Of a stretch of DNA of 64,000 bases, positions 1 to 8,012 are shown piece by piece; position 1 is the stretch's first letter, and every line of letters begins with the position of its first letter. This stretch comes from Fibrobacter sp. (lineage in GTDB: Bacteria > Fibrobacterota > Fibrobacteria > Fibrobacterales > Fibrobacteraceae): positions 54,029 through 118,028 of the forward strand of contig NZ_JAFWOM010000175.1 in the NCBI RefSeq assembly GCF_017545445.1. The letters are read 5' to 3'. The translations under genes and the position numbers were made by a program. A model generated the notes under the pieces. It saw only the letters and a list, made by a program, of their open reading frames with translations, was not told the DNA's origin and did no database searches.

Positions 1-324
1 CCGGTGTTGTATGACGGTGAAGCGACAGGATTTGGTTTGAAAAGCTATATCTATGCCTTGGGCGGTGGCGATGGGGCTGAGTATTTTAGGGTGCTCATTC
101 GCAGGATGGGGTTCTACAATTATTTTGTTATGGCTGATGTGCTTTTCTATGTAATGGATTTCTTTAACACGTGGAAAGTGCATGAAGGATTTGATTTGAA
201 TTTCCCTTCCGAAATGCACATGACTATTTATAAGAATGAAAATAAGGAGCAGGTTTCTGAATTGCTTCAAGGCGCCTTGAGTGATCCGTATCAAAAAGCC
301 GCTGTCCGCTGCATCAAAAATTAA
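1..324 (+). CDS. C-terminal end of a FISUMP-type lipoprotein (partial)
   Basis: The reading frame is open from base 1 and stops at 322-324, so the start lies outside the window. The visible 107 residues end in AAVRCIKN. The complete FISUMP lipoprotein at 1553-3556 ends in APVRCIKK, and the DNA after both stops is also alike (CT-rich tract, AAGGAGG, hairpin), so this is most likely the end of a paralogue. The rest of the fragment is aromatic-rich (FYNYFVMADVLFYVMDFF) and I recognise no catalytic motif. The likely role is a surface lipoprotein of unknown function. The family call rests on the C-terminal match and shared 3' flank only. Confidence 0.6.
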   Translation, partial: PVLYDGEATGFGLKSYIYALGGGDGAEYFRVLIRRMGFYNYFVMADVLFYVMDFFNTWKVHEGFDLNFPSEMHMTIYKNENKEQVSELLQGALSDPYQKAAVRCIKN

Positions 325-357
325 TCTCTCTCTCTCCCTTTTGTGTAAGGAGGAACG

Positions 358-387
358 GAAGACGGGGTTCGCCCCGCCTTCTTTTTT
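358..387 (+). terminator. Rho-independent terminator after the first FISUMP gene
   Basis: A 10-bp stem with one mismatch (358-367 with 372-381) is closed by a TTCG tetraloop and followed by six T residues. It lies 34 nt after the stop codon. Confidence 0.85.
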
Positions 388-412
388 GCATTCTCCATCA
401 GCCTTGGGTACT

Positions 413-480
413 GTCATTCCCGACTCGATCGGGAATCTCTTTTTCGTTGTTGTCACCCCGGCCGTTGTGCCGGGGACGGT
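413..480. repeat. Two palindromic intergenic repeats
   Basis: Two perfect hairpins follow each other: ATTCCCGA/TCGGGAAT (416-423 with 429-436) and CCCCGGC/GCCGGGG (456-462 with 469-475). They belong to the GTCATnCC...GGnATCTC family seen in other gaps of this window. The rest of the gap 325-709 is AT-rich (about 480-640) and holds the promoter of the next gene; I see no gene in it. Confidence 0.7.
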
Positions 481-611
481 TTTTAACCATTAACCATTGA
501 CCAATGGCTATTGTCTATTTTCTATATTGTGAAAAATGCTTGATTTTTTATTAAAATTTTGTAAAAATGCTAAAATTTGATAAAAAACTAAATTTTATAT
601 TGTAAAAACTA

Positions 612-640
612 TTGACTTTTTTGAAATTTGATAGTATATT
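612..640 (+). promoter_or_regulatory. Sigma70-like promoter for the TIGR02147 gene
   Basis: TTGACT (612-617) and TATATT (635-640) are separated by 17 nt, in AT-rich DNA about 70 nt before the start codon at 710. A 12-codon open frame (646-684) lies in the leader but has no Shine-Dalgarno sequence. Confidence 0.6.
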
Positions 641-709
641 TGAATCATGAAACAGCTCGACGCTTTTTTGCAATGCGTGAAATGATGATGCCGTTTGTAA
701 GGAGGAACA

Positions 710-1543
710 ATGAAAGATGTGCTAGAATACACTGGCTATCGGCAGTACATTGCGGACTACTATGCCGATAAAAAAGCCAAGTCCGCATTTACTTGGCAGA
801 TGTTCGCTGAAAAGGCGGGCTTTTCTTCGCCTGTTTATCTTAAGTACGTGAGCGAAGGTCGCTTCAACTTGAGCGAAGAGGCTGCGCTCCGTGTGGCTGC
901 TGCAATGTCCCTTGTGGAATACGAGCGCGACTATTTCTGTGAAATGGTCCGCTTTGACCATGCCAAGACGGATGATGAAAAAAAAGTCTTTTTCAACAAG
1001 ATGCTTGCGATTGCCGATGCGCACAAGGTAAAGGTTATAGAGGCCGATTCGTACCGTTTTTTCGAAGACTGGAAGAACCCGGTGCTCCGTGAACTTGCCC
1101 CTTCGATGCCGGGTGCGAAACCGCTTGCGCTTGCACGTGCTTGCCGCCCAGAAATTACTGCCGCCGAAGTGACGGAGTCGCTGAGCTTTTTGGTCAAGGC
1201 GAATTTATTGCAAAAGGACAAAGACGGAAATTACGTACAGACGGAAAAATCCGTGACGACGGGTCCCATGAAGGCTACTCCGGTAGCGGTCCGTACGCTG
1301 CACCGCCAGATGGGCGAGTTTGCGCTTGAGGCTATCGAGGGCGTGTCTCAGGATGAACGCCATTTCTCGGGACTTACGCTTGGCATCACGCGGCAGGCCT
1401 ATGAAAAAATCGTTCAGGAAATTGCAGAGTGCCGCAAGCGCATCATCGCGATTGCAAGAGAAGATGATGCGACGGAAGAAGTGTATCGCTTGAATATGCA
1501 GTTCTTTCCGATGACGAATAAACGTTTAAATAAAAAGGGTTAG
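710..1543 (+). CDS. TIGR02147/DUF4423 family regulator-like protein
   Basis: 277 residues, the usual size for the TIGR02147 (DUF4423) family, which is strongly expanded in Fibrobacter. The N-terminus (about residues 25-65; TWQMFAEKAGF, then VYLKYVSEGRFNLS) looks like an XRE-type helix-turn-helix, suggesting a DNA-binding regulator. The C-terminal two thirds are helical and carry the family domain. The start is fixed by a strong AAGGAGG at 699-705. The stop codon lies inside the Shine-Dalgarno region of the next gene (9-nt gap), so regulator and FISUMP lipoprotein are very likely cotranscribed. Family assignment is by sequence resemblance; a role in controlling its lipoprotein partner is inference. 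Confidence 0.8.
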   Translation: MKDVLEYTGYRQYIADYYADKKAKSAFTWQMFAEKAGFSSPVYLKYVSEGRFNLSEEAALRVAAAMSLVEYERDYFCEMVRFDHAKTDDEKKVFFNKMLAIADAHKVKVIEADSYRFFEDWKNPVLRELAPSMPGAKPLALARACRPEITAAEVTESLSFLVKANLLQKDKDGNYVQTEKSVTTGPMKATPVAVRTLHRQMGEFALEAIEGVSQDERHFSGLTLGITRQAYEKIVQEIAECRKRIIAIAREDDATEEVYRLNMQFFPMTNKRLNKKG

Positions 1544-1552
1544 GAGGATATC

Positions 1553-3556
1553 ATGAAAAAATTAAATCGAAACACGATAGTGGCCGATTTTATCGGTGCG
1601 GCGTTCTGCTTGATTATGGCTTTTGCGCTTCTCATGATGTGTTCGGGTTGTTCCGAAGACAATTCTCTAAATGGTGCTCATGGCGGTACCGAAGAAGAAC
1701 AGGGGTTCGCCTTGGTTGGTCTAGCTAGCGATGTTTATCCGAAATTGCTGGATTTGCATACTGGTGAGAATGGTTCAACGGATGCCTCTCTAAATGGCGA
1801 TAAGTATATAAAAGCTGCAGAAGGGACTGTTGTAGTTGTTTATGAACTGGATTCGTTGACTCTTGATACGACGGGTCGCTTTCTCGTTGATTCGGTAGAT
1901 AATGCTAACGGTCACTTTGCGTTTAAAGAAATTGATTTTAACAGTCCGTATGTGCTTGTGGATGTACGTGATTCTTGCATGAGCTATAACTGTATTGGGA
2001 TGATTCCTGGCTTTTCGGCTGATTCCGTGATTGTAGGAAAAAAATATCGACTTCCTTTAAGTGCAATCGTAGATGTGCGTAAATATTCCAAAATAAGTGT
2101 TAATACGTTGTCTGATATGAAAATCCCGTTGGTAAAAAAATACTTTGCGGAAGGTATGCCTTTTGATTCGGCATGTAAAAGAGCGGAACTTGATGTTCTT
2201 GATCGTTTTGGGGTTTATGAGGACTTGGGCGATTTTGAAAGCTTGGAAAGTGTAAATGGTGAATTGTCTTATGTGTTACGGATAATGCGTATTGCAATGG
2301 ACTCGGTTTTTATTTGCAGTGCATCTCTTCCGATTAGTATAGAAGCTTTTTATTTTGTGCCACCTAAAATTGTTGCTGCATTGGACGAAAAAGCAAAACA
2401 GGTATATGAAAATACGATTAAGTTTATTAATTATAAAATAGGTAGCTATGCCCGTAATACAGATATAGGACGTTGTACGGAATCTCGAGAAAATGAAGCC
2501 CAAAGGATTATAGGCGGTAATTCTATTGGTTACGAATCGATAGTTTGTCACTCCAATAAATGGGTACCGGGATGGAAAAAGATTGAATACACGAATGGAA
2601 CGATGGTCGATAATCGTGACGGTAAAACGTACAAAACGGTCACGTATAATTGGGGCGGTGTTACGCAGACGTGGATGGCTGAAAATCTGAACTATGCAGA
2701 TACGACATCTTCGAATGCCGATAGCGTGTTGAAAAATAATTTGCTCGAAAGTACAAAATGCTGGGACGGTGATCCCTCTTGCGAAAAGTTGGGCCGTTAT
2801 TATACGTGGAAGGCGGCGATGAATCTAGATTGGTCTGATATCGGCTTGACGGATATTGTAAGGAATGAAGTATATGATGCGGTACGTAATGTTTATGTCG
2901 AGTCTTATGATACTGTGGTTGTAGAAGATAGATGCAAGACCCTTAAATACAATCCATTTGAGTATCATGAAGAAGCTTTTAAAAATGGTCCGGATGCTAT
3001 AGAGTATTGTTCGATAAAAACGATGAATGGGGAATGCGAATTTCTTGATACCGCTGTAAATTTATACGAATATTGCGAAGAACGGTATGGCCGCTGTCGT
3101 TTGGATATATCTCGGGTTGTTCCTGAATCAAAGCCTGTCATTTATCAAGGCGTATGTCCTGATGGGTGGAGACTCCCCAATAAAAACGATTGGGTTATTT
3201 TGCAAGAAAATATGCGTACTCAAGGAGGTTCACTTAGGGATGCTGACGGTAGCGGTTTCGGATTTACGGAAATGATGACCGTGGATTATGATGCGAAAAT
3301 TCCTTCGCTGAGTATTAAAAATAGGGTGTATAGCCGTAGCGTTAGATTTGTCGCAGTTCCTGAAAAGGGCAACAGTTCGTATTCTAATTTCTTTAACTGG
3401 TTGTTTTATGAAAAGTATCAGCTTGAAATGGACGTTGTTGCTTTCCCTTATAACAATGATTCTTTGCTATGGGATTATGATCGTTATCAAGCATATGGTG
3501 ATGCTTATGTCGGATTGTTCAATGAGGAGGCTCCGGTCCGCTGCATCAAAAAATAA
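1553..3556 (+). CDS. FISUMP-domain lipoprotein
   Basis: 667 residues with a hydrophobic N-terminus ending in a lipobox (MCSGC, lipidated Cys33), so probably anchored in the outer membrane. Residues about 355 to the end carry the 'Fibrobacter succinogenes major paralogous domain': DGKTYKTV, then WMAENLNYAD, GRYYTWKAAMN, CPDGWRLPNKNDW and the terminal APVRCIKK. The domain is distantly like the FGE-sulfatase/C-lectin fold and its biochemical role is unknown. The region from 35 to 350 is not recognised. An insertion of about 80 residues separates the GRYYTW and CPDGWRLP motifs. The start follows TAGGAGG that overlaps the stop of the upstream regulator. Base composition is more AT-rich than in the xylanase genes. 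Confidence 0.85.
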   Translation: MKKLNRNTIVADFIGAAFCLIMAFALLMMCSGCSEDNSLNGAHGGTEEEQGFALVGLASDVYPKLLDLHTGENGSTDASLNGDKYIKAAEGTVVVVYELDSLTLDTTGRFLVDSVDNANGHFAFKEIDFNSPYVLVDVRDSCMSYNCIGMIPGFSADSVIVGKKYRLPLSAIVDVRKYSKISVNTLSDMKIPLVKKYFAEGMPFDSACKRAELDVLDRFGVYEDLGDFESLESVNGELSYVLRIMRIAMDSVFICSASLPISIEAFYFVPPKIVAALDEKAKQVYENTIKFINYKIGSYARNTDIGRCTESRENEAQRIIGGNSIGYESIVCHSNKWVPGWKKIEYTNGTMVDNRDGKTYKTVTYNWGGVTQTWMAENLNYADTTSSNADSVLKNNLLESTKCWDGDPSCEKLGRYYTWKAAMNLDWSDIGLTDIVRNEVYDAVRNVYVESYDTVVVEDRCKTLKYNPFEYHEEAFKNGPDAIEYCSIKTMNGECEFLDTAVNLYEYCEERYGRCRLDISRVVPESKPVIYQGVCPDGWRLPNKNDWVILQENMRTQGGSLRDADGSGFGFTEMMTVDYDAKIPSLSIKNRVYSRSVRFVAVPEKGNSSYSNFFNWLFYEKYQLEMDVVAFPYNNDSLLWDYDRYQAYGDAYVGLFNEEAPVRCIKK

Positions 3557-3596
3557 TCTCTCTCTCTCTATCTCTCTCTTTTGGTAAGGAGGAACG
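3538..3596 (+). repeat. Conserved 3' cassette of FISUMP genes (second copy; first copy 306-357)
   Basis: The last codons (CCGCTGCATCAAAAA), the stop, a (CT)n tract, TTTTGG(T)TAAGGAGGAACGGAAG-type sequence and a hairpin are shared with the end of the first FISUMP gene. In both copies a full AAGGAGG (347-353 and 3586-3592) stands just before the hairpin with no gene to serve. Confidence 0.75.
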
Positions 3597-3620
3597 GAAG
3601 GCGGGCTTCGGCCCGCCTTC
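3597..3620 (+). terminator. Hairpin terminator after the FISUMP lipoprotein
   Basis: A perfect 10-bp GC-rich stem (3597-3606 with 3611-3620) has a TTCG loop. It lacks a T-run, unlike the copy at 358-387, so termination may be weaker. Confidence 0.65.
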
Positions 3621-3677
3621 TATTGATAAATTGACAAAAGAACTTTAATTTCCGCACATCCTTTCTCATTTCGCAAA

Positions 3678-3693
3678 GATTACTTTTGTAATC
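3678..3693. promoter_or_regulatory. Palindrome upstream of the GH5-like gene (possible operator)
   Basis: GATTAC-TTTT-GTAATC is a perfect inverted repeat 35 nt before the start of the GH5-like gene. There is no T-run, so a regulator site is more likely than a terminator. ATTGACAA at about 3631 resembles the reverse complement of the box upstream of the xylanases. Confidence 0.35.
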
Positions 3694-3727
3694 GGGTTAG
3701 TAGAACAATTTAAAACGGGATGTTGCT

Positions 3728-5386
3728 ATGAACATGTTAAGAGTTCTTGGTTTAGCTTTTCTTCTTTGCGCAAATTCGTTCGCCGTCACGAGCCAGTTCC
3801 GTGGTGTGAACTGGGCGGACAAGCGTGACAACTTCGTCTCGGATGTGCTGGTGCTTTCGGGCATGAGCCTTTCGGACAATCACGAATCGGCTTATGCTAT
3901 CGCAGACCGCATTGTCGGGCAGTTCCAGGAAGTGCTTGGCACAAACAGCGTGCGCATGCCGGTGAACGAACCGACAATCCTCAAAGCGTTCGATATGTAT
4001 TCCGGTGCATTAGACGCCGCACTTGAACATGGGCGTGTCGCAATGGGCTATTGGGGCCCCGCTCAACCTGCAGGCCCGAAGAATATGGACGATTGGTGGA
4101 AAATGTGGGCGAAACTTGTCGAAAAGTACGGCGACCATCCGAATGCCTATTTTGAAATTTTCAACGAACCGCACATGTACAGCAAAGACGAACTCCGTAA
4201 CCTGTACGCGAAATGGCTCGAAAAGTTCCCGAACGTTCCCCGTGACCACATCTTGCTCGATGGTTCCGGCCTCGCTTGGAATGTCCCGGACATTGCCGAT
4301 GACCCCCGTTTCGAGGGCTGCCTTTTTGCCGTTCACGAATACACCTTCTGGAACATGAGCATTACCACCGAACAAGGCTGGAAAAACAGCTTTAAGGGCA
4401 AGGTGGGCAAGTACATTGATCGCACGGTTTGCACGGAATGGGGTGGCGCTATGGGTCCTGGCGAAAAGAACGGTGTCCATTACGATTACATGGATTATAA
4501 TCAACCACCTAACAATTATTTTACGGCTTACATCCGTGGCATGTCCGATCAGCTCCGCGAATGGGAAATGGGGAGTTTCTATTGGCCGGGGCTTCGCGAT
4601 GGGGACTGGTACAGCATGACCAAGCGTTCGGGAGAAGGTGCGAACATCAAGCTTGAAATTGTGAACCAGTCCGGTGTCGATCGCATGCAGATGGCTTGGG
4701 CCGATACTGTTGAAACGAATCCGCCTGTTCAGGAACCGTTTGGCGGTTTTGATGCGGACGGAAAAACGGTTGCAGGGAAGGCCGCTACAGTTCCTGGCAA
4801 AATTGAAGCAGAAAATTACGACCTCGGCGGTAGCCGCGTCTCGTTCTATGATAAGTCCTCCGACAACGAGGGCGGCTTCTACCGCAAAGATGCCGTGGAT
4901 ATCGTCGCTTTGGATTCTGCGGATCTTTCGAAAGGCTACGCTATCGGATTCACCAATGAAGGCGAATGGCTCGAATACACCGTCAATGTCGCAAAAACGG
5001 CGGCTTACTCCGTCGAGATCCAGATGGCAACCGCTTCCGAAAAGGCTGGAGTGCAGATTTTTATCGATAACAAGGCTGTTTCGGACACGATTTTTGCAAC
5101 GCAGGGTGAAAATTGGTCGAATTATAGCGGCATTCAATCCAAATTAGGTGAAATTGCAGAGGGTGAACATGTTGTCAAAATGCAAATTGTTGGCAATTAC
5201 GTCAATATCGACTGGCTCCGTTTCTGCGAAGGTGAAAAATGCGAAGAAACATCTAGCATTCGCTCTCTCATGCATTCGCATGCACTTGAAAAATCCACTT
5301 CTCCACGCCTCCGCGTCCAAAACAACAAACTCTTCATTGAAAAGAACGGCAAACGCTTTGATTTGACAGGCCACCGCATCAAATAA
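3728..5386 (+). CDS. Secreted GH5-like glycoside hydrolase with CBM6
   Basis: 552 residues. A signal peptide (about 1-19, ending NSFA) is followed by a clan GH-A catalytic domain (about 22-325). The acid/base is likely E147 in EIFNEPH and the nucleophile E237 in CTEWGG; these motifs fit GH5 best. A CBM6 module (about 352-485; IEAENYDLGG, then GEWLEYTVNV and NIDWLRF) should bind xylan or cellulose chains. The last 30 residues (KLFIEKNGKRFDLTGHRIK) resemble the basic sorting tails of Fibrobacter secreted enzymes. It probably acts outside the cell on plant-wall polysaccharide. Substrate (cellulose, xylan or arabinoxylan) cannot be told from the sequence. It stands upstream of three xylanases with which it shares the CBM. 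Confidence 0.8.
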   Translation: MNMLRVLGLAFLLCANSFAVTSQFRGVNWADKRDNFVSDVLVLSGMSLSDNHESAYAIADRIVGQFQEVLGTNSVRMPVNEPTILKAFDMYSGALDAALEHGRVAMGYWGPAQPAGPKNMDDWWKMWAKLVEKYGDHPNAYFEIFNEPHMYSKDELRNLYAKWLEKFPNVPRDHILLDGSGLAWNVPDIADDPRFEGCLFAVHEYTFWNMSITTEQGWKNSFKGKVGKYIDRTVCTEWGGAMGPGEKNGVHYDYMDYNQPPNNYFTAYIRGMSDQLREWEMGSFYWPGLRDGDWYSMTKRSGEGANIKLEIVNQSGVDRMQMAWADTVETNPPVQEPFGGFDADGKTVAGKAATVPGKIEAENYDLGGSRVSFYDKSSDNEGGFYRKDAVDIVALDSADLSKGYAIGFTNEGEWLEYTVNVAKTAAYSVEIQMATASEKAGVQIFIDNKAVSDTIFATQGENWSNYSGIQSKLGEIAEGEHVVKMQIVGNYVNIDWLRFCEGEKCEETSSIRSLMHSHALEKSTSPRLRVQNNKLFIEKNGKRFDLTGHRIK

Positions 5387-5395
5387 GTTTGGTTG

Positions 5396-5466
5396 TCATG
5401 CCGGACTCCGTTCCGGCATCAGTATTATAAGACGAAAGCCGACCCCGGAACAAGTCCGGGGTGACA
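5396..5466. repeat. Paired palindromic repeats after the GH5-like gene
   Basis: Two perfect hairpins: ATGCCGGA/TCCGGCAT (5398-5405 with 5412-5419) and ACCCCGGA/TCCGGGGT (5442-5449 with 5455-5462). They start about 10 nt after the stop codon and may also act in 3' end formation, although there is no T-run. Confidence 0.65.
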
Positions 5467-5499
5467 GATTGGGCATCTCCATTTGCGAATATTCTTTCA

Positions 5500-5570
5500 T
5501 GGACTTTTTATCAATGATAAGTATTTGCGTTATTGGAGCACTTTTCAAAAAAGAGGATATGTTTAGAATG
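5500..5570 (+). promoter_or_regulatory. Conserved xylanase leader/promoter region, copy 1
   Basis: A box with TATCAATGATAAGTATT (core 5500-5525) lies 106 nt before the chosen start. The same box lies 105 and 103 nt before the other two xylanases. A TAGAAT at 5564 could be the -10. The shared spacing suggests a common promoter and operator. Confidence 0.55.
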
Positions 5571-5605
5571 GTTATGGGTATTAACCGTGTATGAGGATTA
5601 GGTAT

Positions 5606-7477
5606 ATGAGAAAACTTTCTCTCTCTTTGGCTGCAGTAGCCATCGCTAGTTTTGTTTCCGTAGCTAACGCCGCTCTCGCTGATGGTGGCGCCAAGTTCGT
5701 CGGTAACATCACCACGGGTGGCCAGATTCGCAGCGACTTTGCTCAATACTGGAACCAGATTACTCCCGAAAACGGCTGTAAGTGGGGCTCCATCCATTCC
5801 CTTTCTAACGGCAACAGCGGTACAAGCAAGTTCGCCTGGGACAACTTCGACAAGTGCGAAAGCGCCTACAAGTGGGCCAAGGAAAAACCGGGCGAACGCC
5901 ACTTCAAGTTCCACGCTCTCGTTTGGGGCTCGCAGTACCCGAACTTCCTCTGCAAAAAGAAGAATCCGGGCATTACCGTAGAACTCACCAAGCAGTACAT
6001 TACGGAATGGTTTGATGCCGTTGCGGCTAAGTTCCCGGACCTCGAATACATCGATGTGGTGAACGAGGCGATTTGGGCGGGTAACAACTACCACTCTGGT
6101 TACGGCAAGCCTGCTGCAGGTGCCGAAGGGCACAGCACCGACGATACCGAATGCGGCGGCTCCTACATTATCGAAGCCCTCGGCGGTGACCGTGTGGTGA
6201 ATGGCAAGCACCAGTATGACTTTATCACGACTGCCTTCAAGATGGCCCGCGAACGCTGGCCGAAGGCCGTGCTTATCTATAACGACTACAATACGCTTTC
6301 CTGGCAGATCAACGAAGGTATTGAACTCATTCAAACGATTGTCAAGAATGGCGCTCCGGTCGATGCGTACGGCCAGCAGGCTCACGACTGCAAGGGCATG
6401 AGCAAGTCCGATTTCGAAAGCAAGATGACCCGCATCCATAACGAGACGGGCCTTCCGCTTCTCGTTTCGGAATACGATATCGGCGAAGCGGACGATACCA
6501 AACAGAAAAACGATTACGCAAACCAGATTCCGTTCATGTGGGAAACTCCCTGGGTCGCGGGTATCACCATCTGGGGCTATATCAACGGCTCTACTTGGGT
6601 CGCAAACACGGGCCTTATCGAAAAGGACGGCCGCAAGCGCGCTTCCATGAACTGGCTCGAAGAATATTTTGCGAACAACTTAAGCAAGGGTAAAAACGAC
6701 GTGACCTTCACGCCCATCGAGCCCGAACCGCAAGTTCCGTTCAAGGGCAAGCCGCTCGACATTCCAGGCAAGATTGAAGTTGAAGATTTCGACGTTCCGG
6801 GCAAGGGTGTCAACGACGATGGCACGAGCAATGCGTCTTACGGCGATGATTCTGAAAACCATGGCGATTCCGACTACCGTAAGGATGACGCTCCGGCTGT
6901 GGACCTCTACAAGAAGGCTACTGGTGTCGTCTCTGGCTACAATGCCGAAGGTGACTGGCTTGAATGGACGGTGAACGTGAAGAAGGCTGGGGATTATACC
7001 GTGTTCGCTTCTGTCGCAACGGAAAATTCGACTTCTAGCTTCTCGCTTTCTGTTGACGGCAAGACTGTTGTAGAAAAGGTTGAACTTTCTGGAACAAGCT
7101 TTGACGATTTCACTAAGGTAAAAGCCAACGTGACGCTCCCGGAAGGCAAGCACATCCTCCGTATGGACGTGACGGGCGCCTGGTTCGATATCGACTTCTT
7201 CAATTTTGCCGAAGGCAAGGACGCAAAAGATCCTGATGATATCGACAAGCCGGGTCCGAACGATGCCATCCACTCGAACGTTCGCATGGCGACTCCTGAA
7301 CTTGCCGATTACGATGTCTTTGACATGAACGGTGTCCGCCTCGGTCGCATGAGTGCTTATTCCATGAGCGAAGCCGTTTCGATGCTCAAGAGCACGAAGG
7401 CCATCAAGATTCAGGGCATTTACATGCTCCGCGGTGTCAAGAACGGTGCCGTCAAGACGGTTCGCGTTACGCGCTAA
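5606..7477 (+). CDS. Secreted GH10 endo-xylanase with CBM6 (xylanase 1)
   Basis: 623 residues from the ATG at 5606; an upstream in-frame ATG at 5591 is less likely, since GAGGATTAGG precedes 5606 as in the two paralogues. A signal peptide (ending ANA, about 22) is followed by a GH10 barrel (about 25-365). Acid/base is E154 in DVVNEA and nucleophile E289 in LVSEYDI. HALVWGSQYP and the IYNDYN motif are typical of GH10. A CBM6 follows (about 384-533; GDWLEWTVNV, then WFDIDFFNF), then a short linker and a C-terminal module (about 565-623) ending GAVKTVRVTR, resembling a type IX sorting domain. It cleaves internal beta-1,4-xylosyl bonds outside the cell. Its own promoter and terminator imply an independent unit. 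Confidence 0.93.
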   Translation: MRKLSLSLAAVAIASFVSVANAALADGGAKFVGNITTGGQIRSDFAQYWNQITPENGCKWGSIHSLSNGNSGTSKFAWDNFDKCESAYKWAKEKPGERHFKFHALVWGSQYPNFLCKKKNPGITVELTKQYITEWFDAVAAKFPDLEYIDVVNEAIWAGNNYHSGYGKPAAGAEGHSTDDTECGGSYIIEALGGDRVVNGKHQYDFITTAFKMARERWPKAVLIYNDYNTLSWQINEGIELIQTIVKNGAPVDAYGQQAHDCKGMSKSDFESKMTRIHNETGLPLLVSEYDIGEADDTKQKNDYANQIPFMWETPWVAGITIWGYINGSTWVANTGLIEKDGRKRASMNWLEEYFANNLSKGKNDVTFTPIEPEPQVPFKGKPLDIPGKIEVEDFDVPGKGVNDDGTSNASYGDDSENHGDSDYRKDDAPAVDLYKKATGVVSGYNAEGDWLEWTVNVKKAGDYTVFASVATENSTSSFSLSVDGKTVVEKVELSGTSFDDFTKVKANVTLPEGKHILRMDVTGAWFDIDFFNFAEGKDAKDPDDIDKPGPNDAIHSNVRMATPELADYDVFDMNGVRLGRMSAYSMSEAVSMLKSTKAIKIQGIYMLRGVKNGAVKTVRVTR

Positions 7478-7525
7478 AAAGTTCCTAATCCATAGCTCCC
7501 CCCAAGGGAGCCTTAAATACCCAAG

Positions 7526-7558
7526 GGCCTTCGAGGTAACACTCGGAGGTCTTTTTTG
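7526..7558 (+). terminator. Terminator of xylanase 1
   Basis: CCTTCGAG (7528-7535) pairs with CTCGGAGG (7542-7549), loop GTAACA, followed by TCTTTTTT. The same structure follows the other two xylanases. Confidence 0.8.
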
Positions 7559-7907
7559 TTAGGTAGTAGGTTGTAGGGATTAGGTATTAGGTGATAAATC
7601 GCGGCTTCGCCGCCGAAACTGTCATCCTGGAGCCAAAGGCGATAGGATCCATACAGCTCTAATCACTTACACGGTACTTTTCGCATTGTCATCCCGGCCT
7701 CAGTGCCGGGATCTCCTTACACAGTTCTCATCACAGATACGGAACTTATTGCAATCGCCCATACCCCAAAGCCCACGGTAGTGGGCGACCCCATACCTCA
7801 TTCCCCCTTGCATATCCCTAATCACTAACCACTAACCACTAACCACTAATCACTTCCTACCGCCTACTTCCAACTTCCTACTTCTCTTTTTCGTAAATAT
7901 TCCGTTA
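7559..7907. other. Repeat-filled gap between xylanases 1 and 2
   Basis: No gene is visible. The gap starts with TAGG-rich DNA (7560-7593), continues with GTCATCC and ATCCCGGC palindromes, and ends with TAACCAC heptamers (7818-7853) and TTCCTAC-type units (7854-7883). The two ends are roughly complementary, so the whole gap could fold back on itself. Confidence 0.6.
7655..7745 (+). repeat. 91-nt intergenic repeat, copy A (copy B at 10141-10231)
   Basis: Aligned by eye, 7655-7745 and 10141-10231 differ at only two positions. The repeat contains the ATCCCGGC...GCCGGGAT hairpin (7691-7698 with 7705-7712). A partial third copy is at 12531-12569. The copies lie after successive xylanase genes, showing that the intergenic DNA was duplicated with them. 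Confidence 0.85.
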
Positions 7908-7977
7908 TGGACAATTTGTCAACGATAAATGTATGCGGTTTCTGTAAATTAGAAAAAACCAAGAATATGTTTATAGT
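7908..7977 (+). promoter_or_regulatory. Conserved xylanase leader/promoter region, copy 2
   Basis: TGGACAATTTGTCAACGATA starts at 7908, 105 nt before the start of xylanase 2. The inner part is the palindrome GACAATTTGTC. A possible -10 is TATAGT at 7972-7977, aligned with TAGAAT of copy 1. Confidence 0.55.
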
Positions 7978-8012
7978 GGTTGTATGGGTATTTTACTTAT
8001 GAGGATGTGGAA

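Noticed and set aside
646..684. 12-codon open frame in the leader of the TIGR02147 gene as a regulatory leader peptide
   Set aside because: It has no Shine-Dalgarno sequence and no run of regulatory codons.
7818..7853. TAACCAC units taken as a possible CRISPR array or telomere-like repeat
   Set aside because: Units are 7 nt, without spacers, and degenerate. No cas genes are present. They are intergenic low-complexity tracts seen in many gaps.
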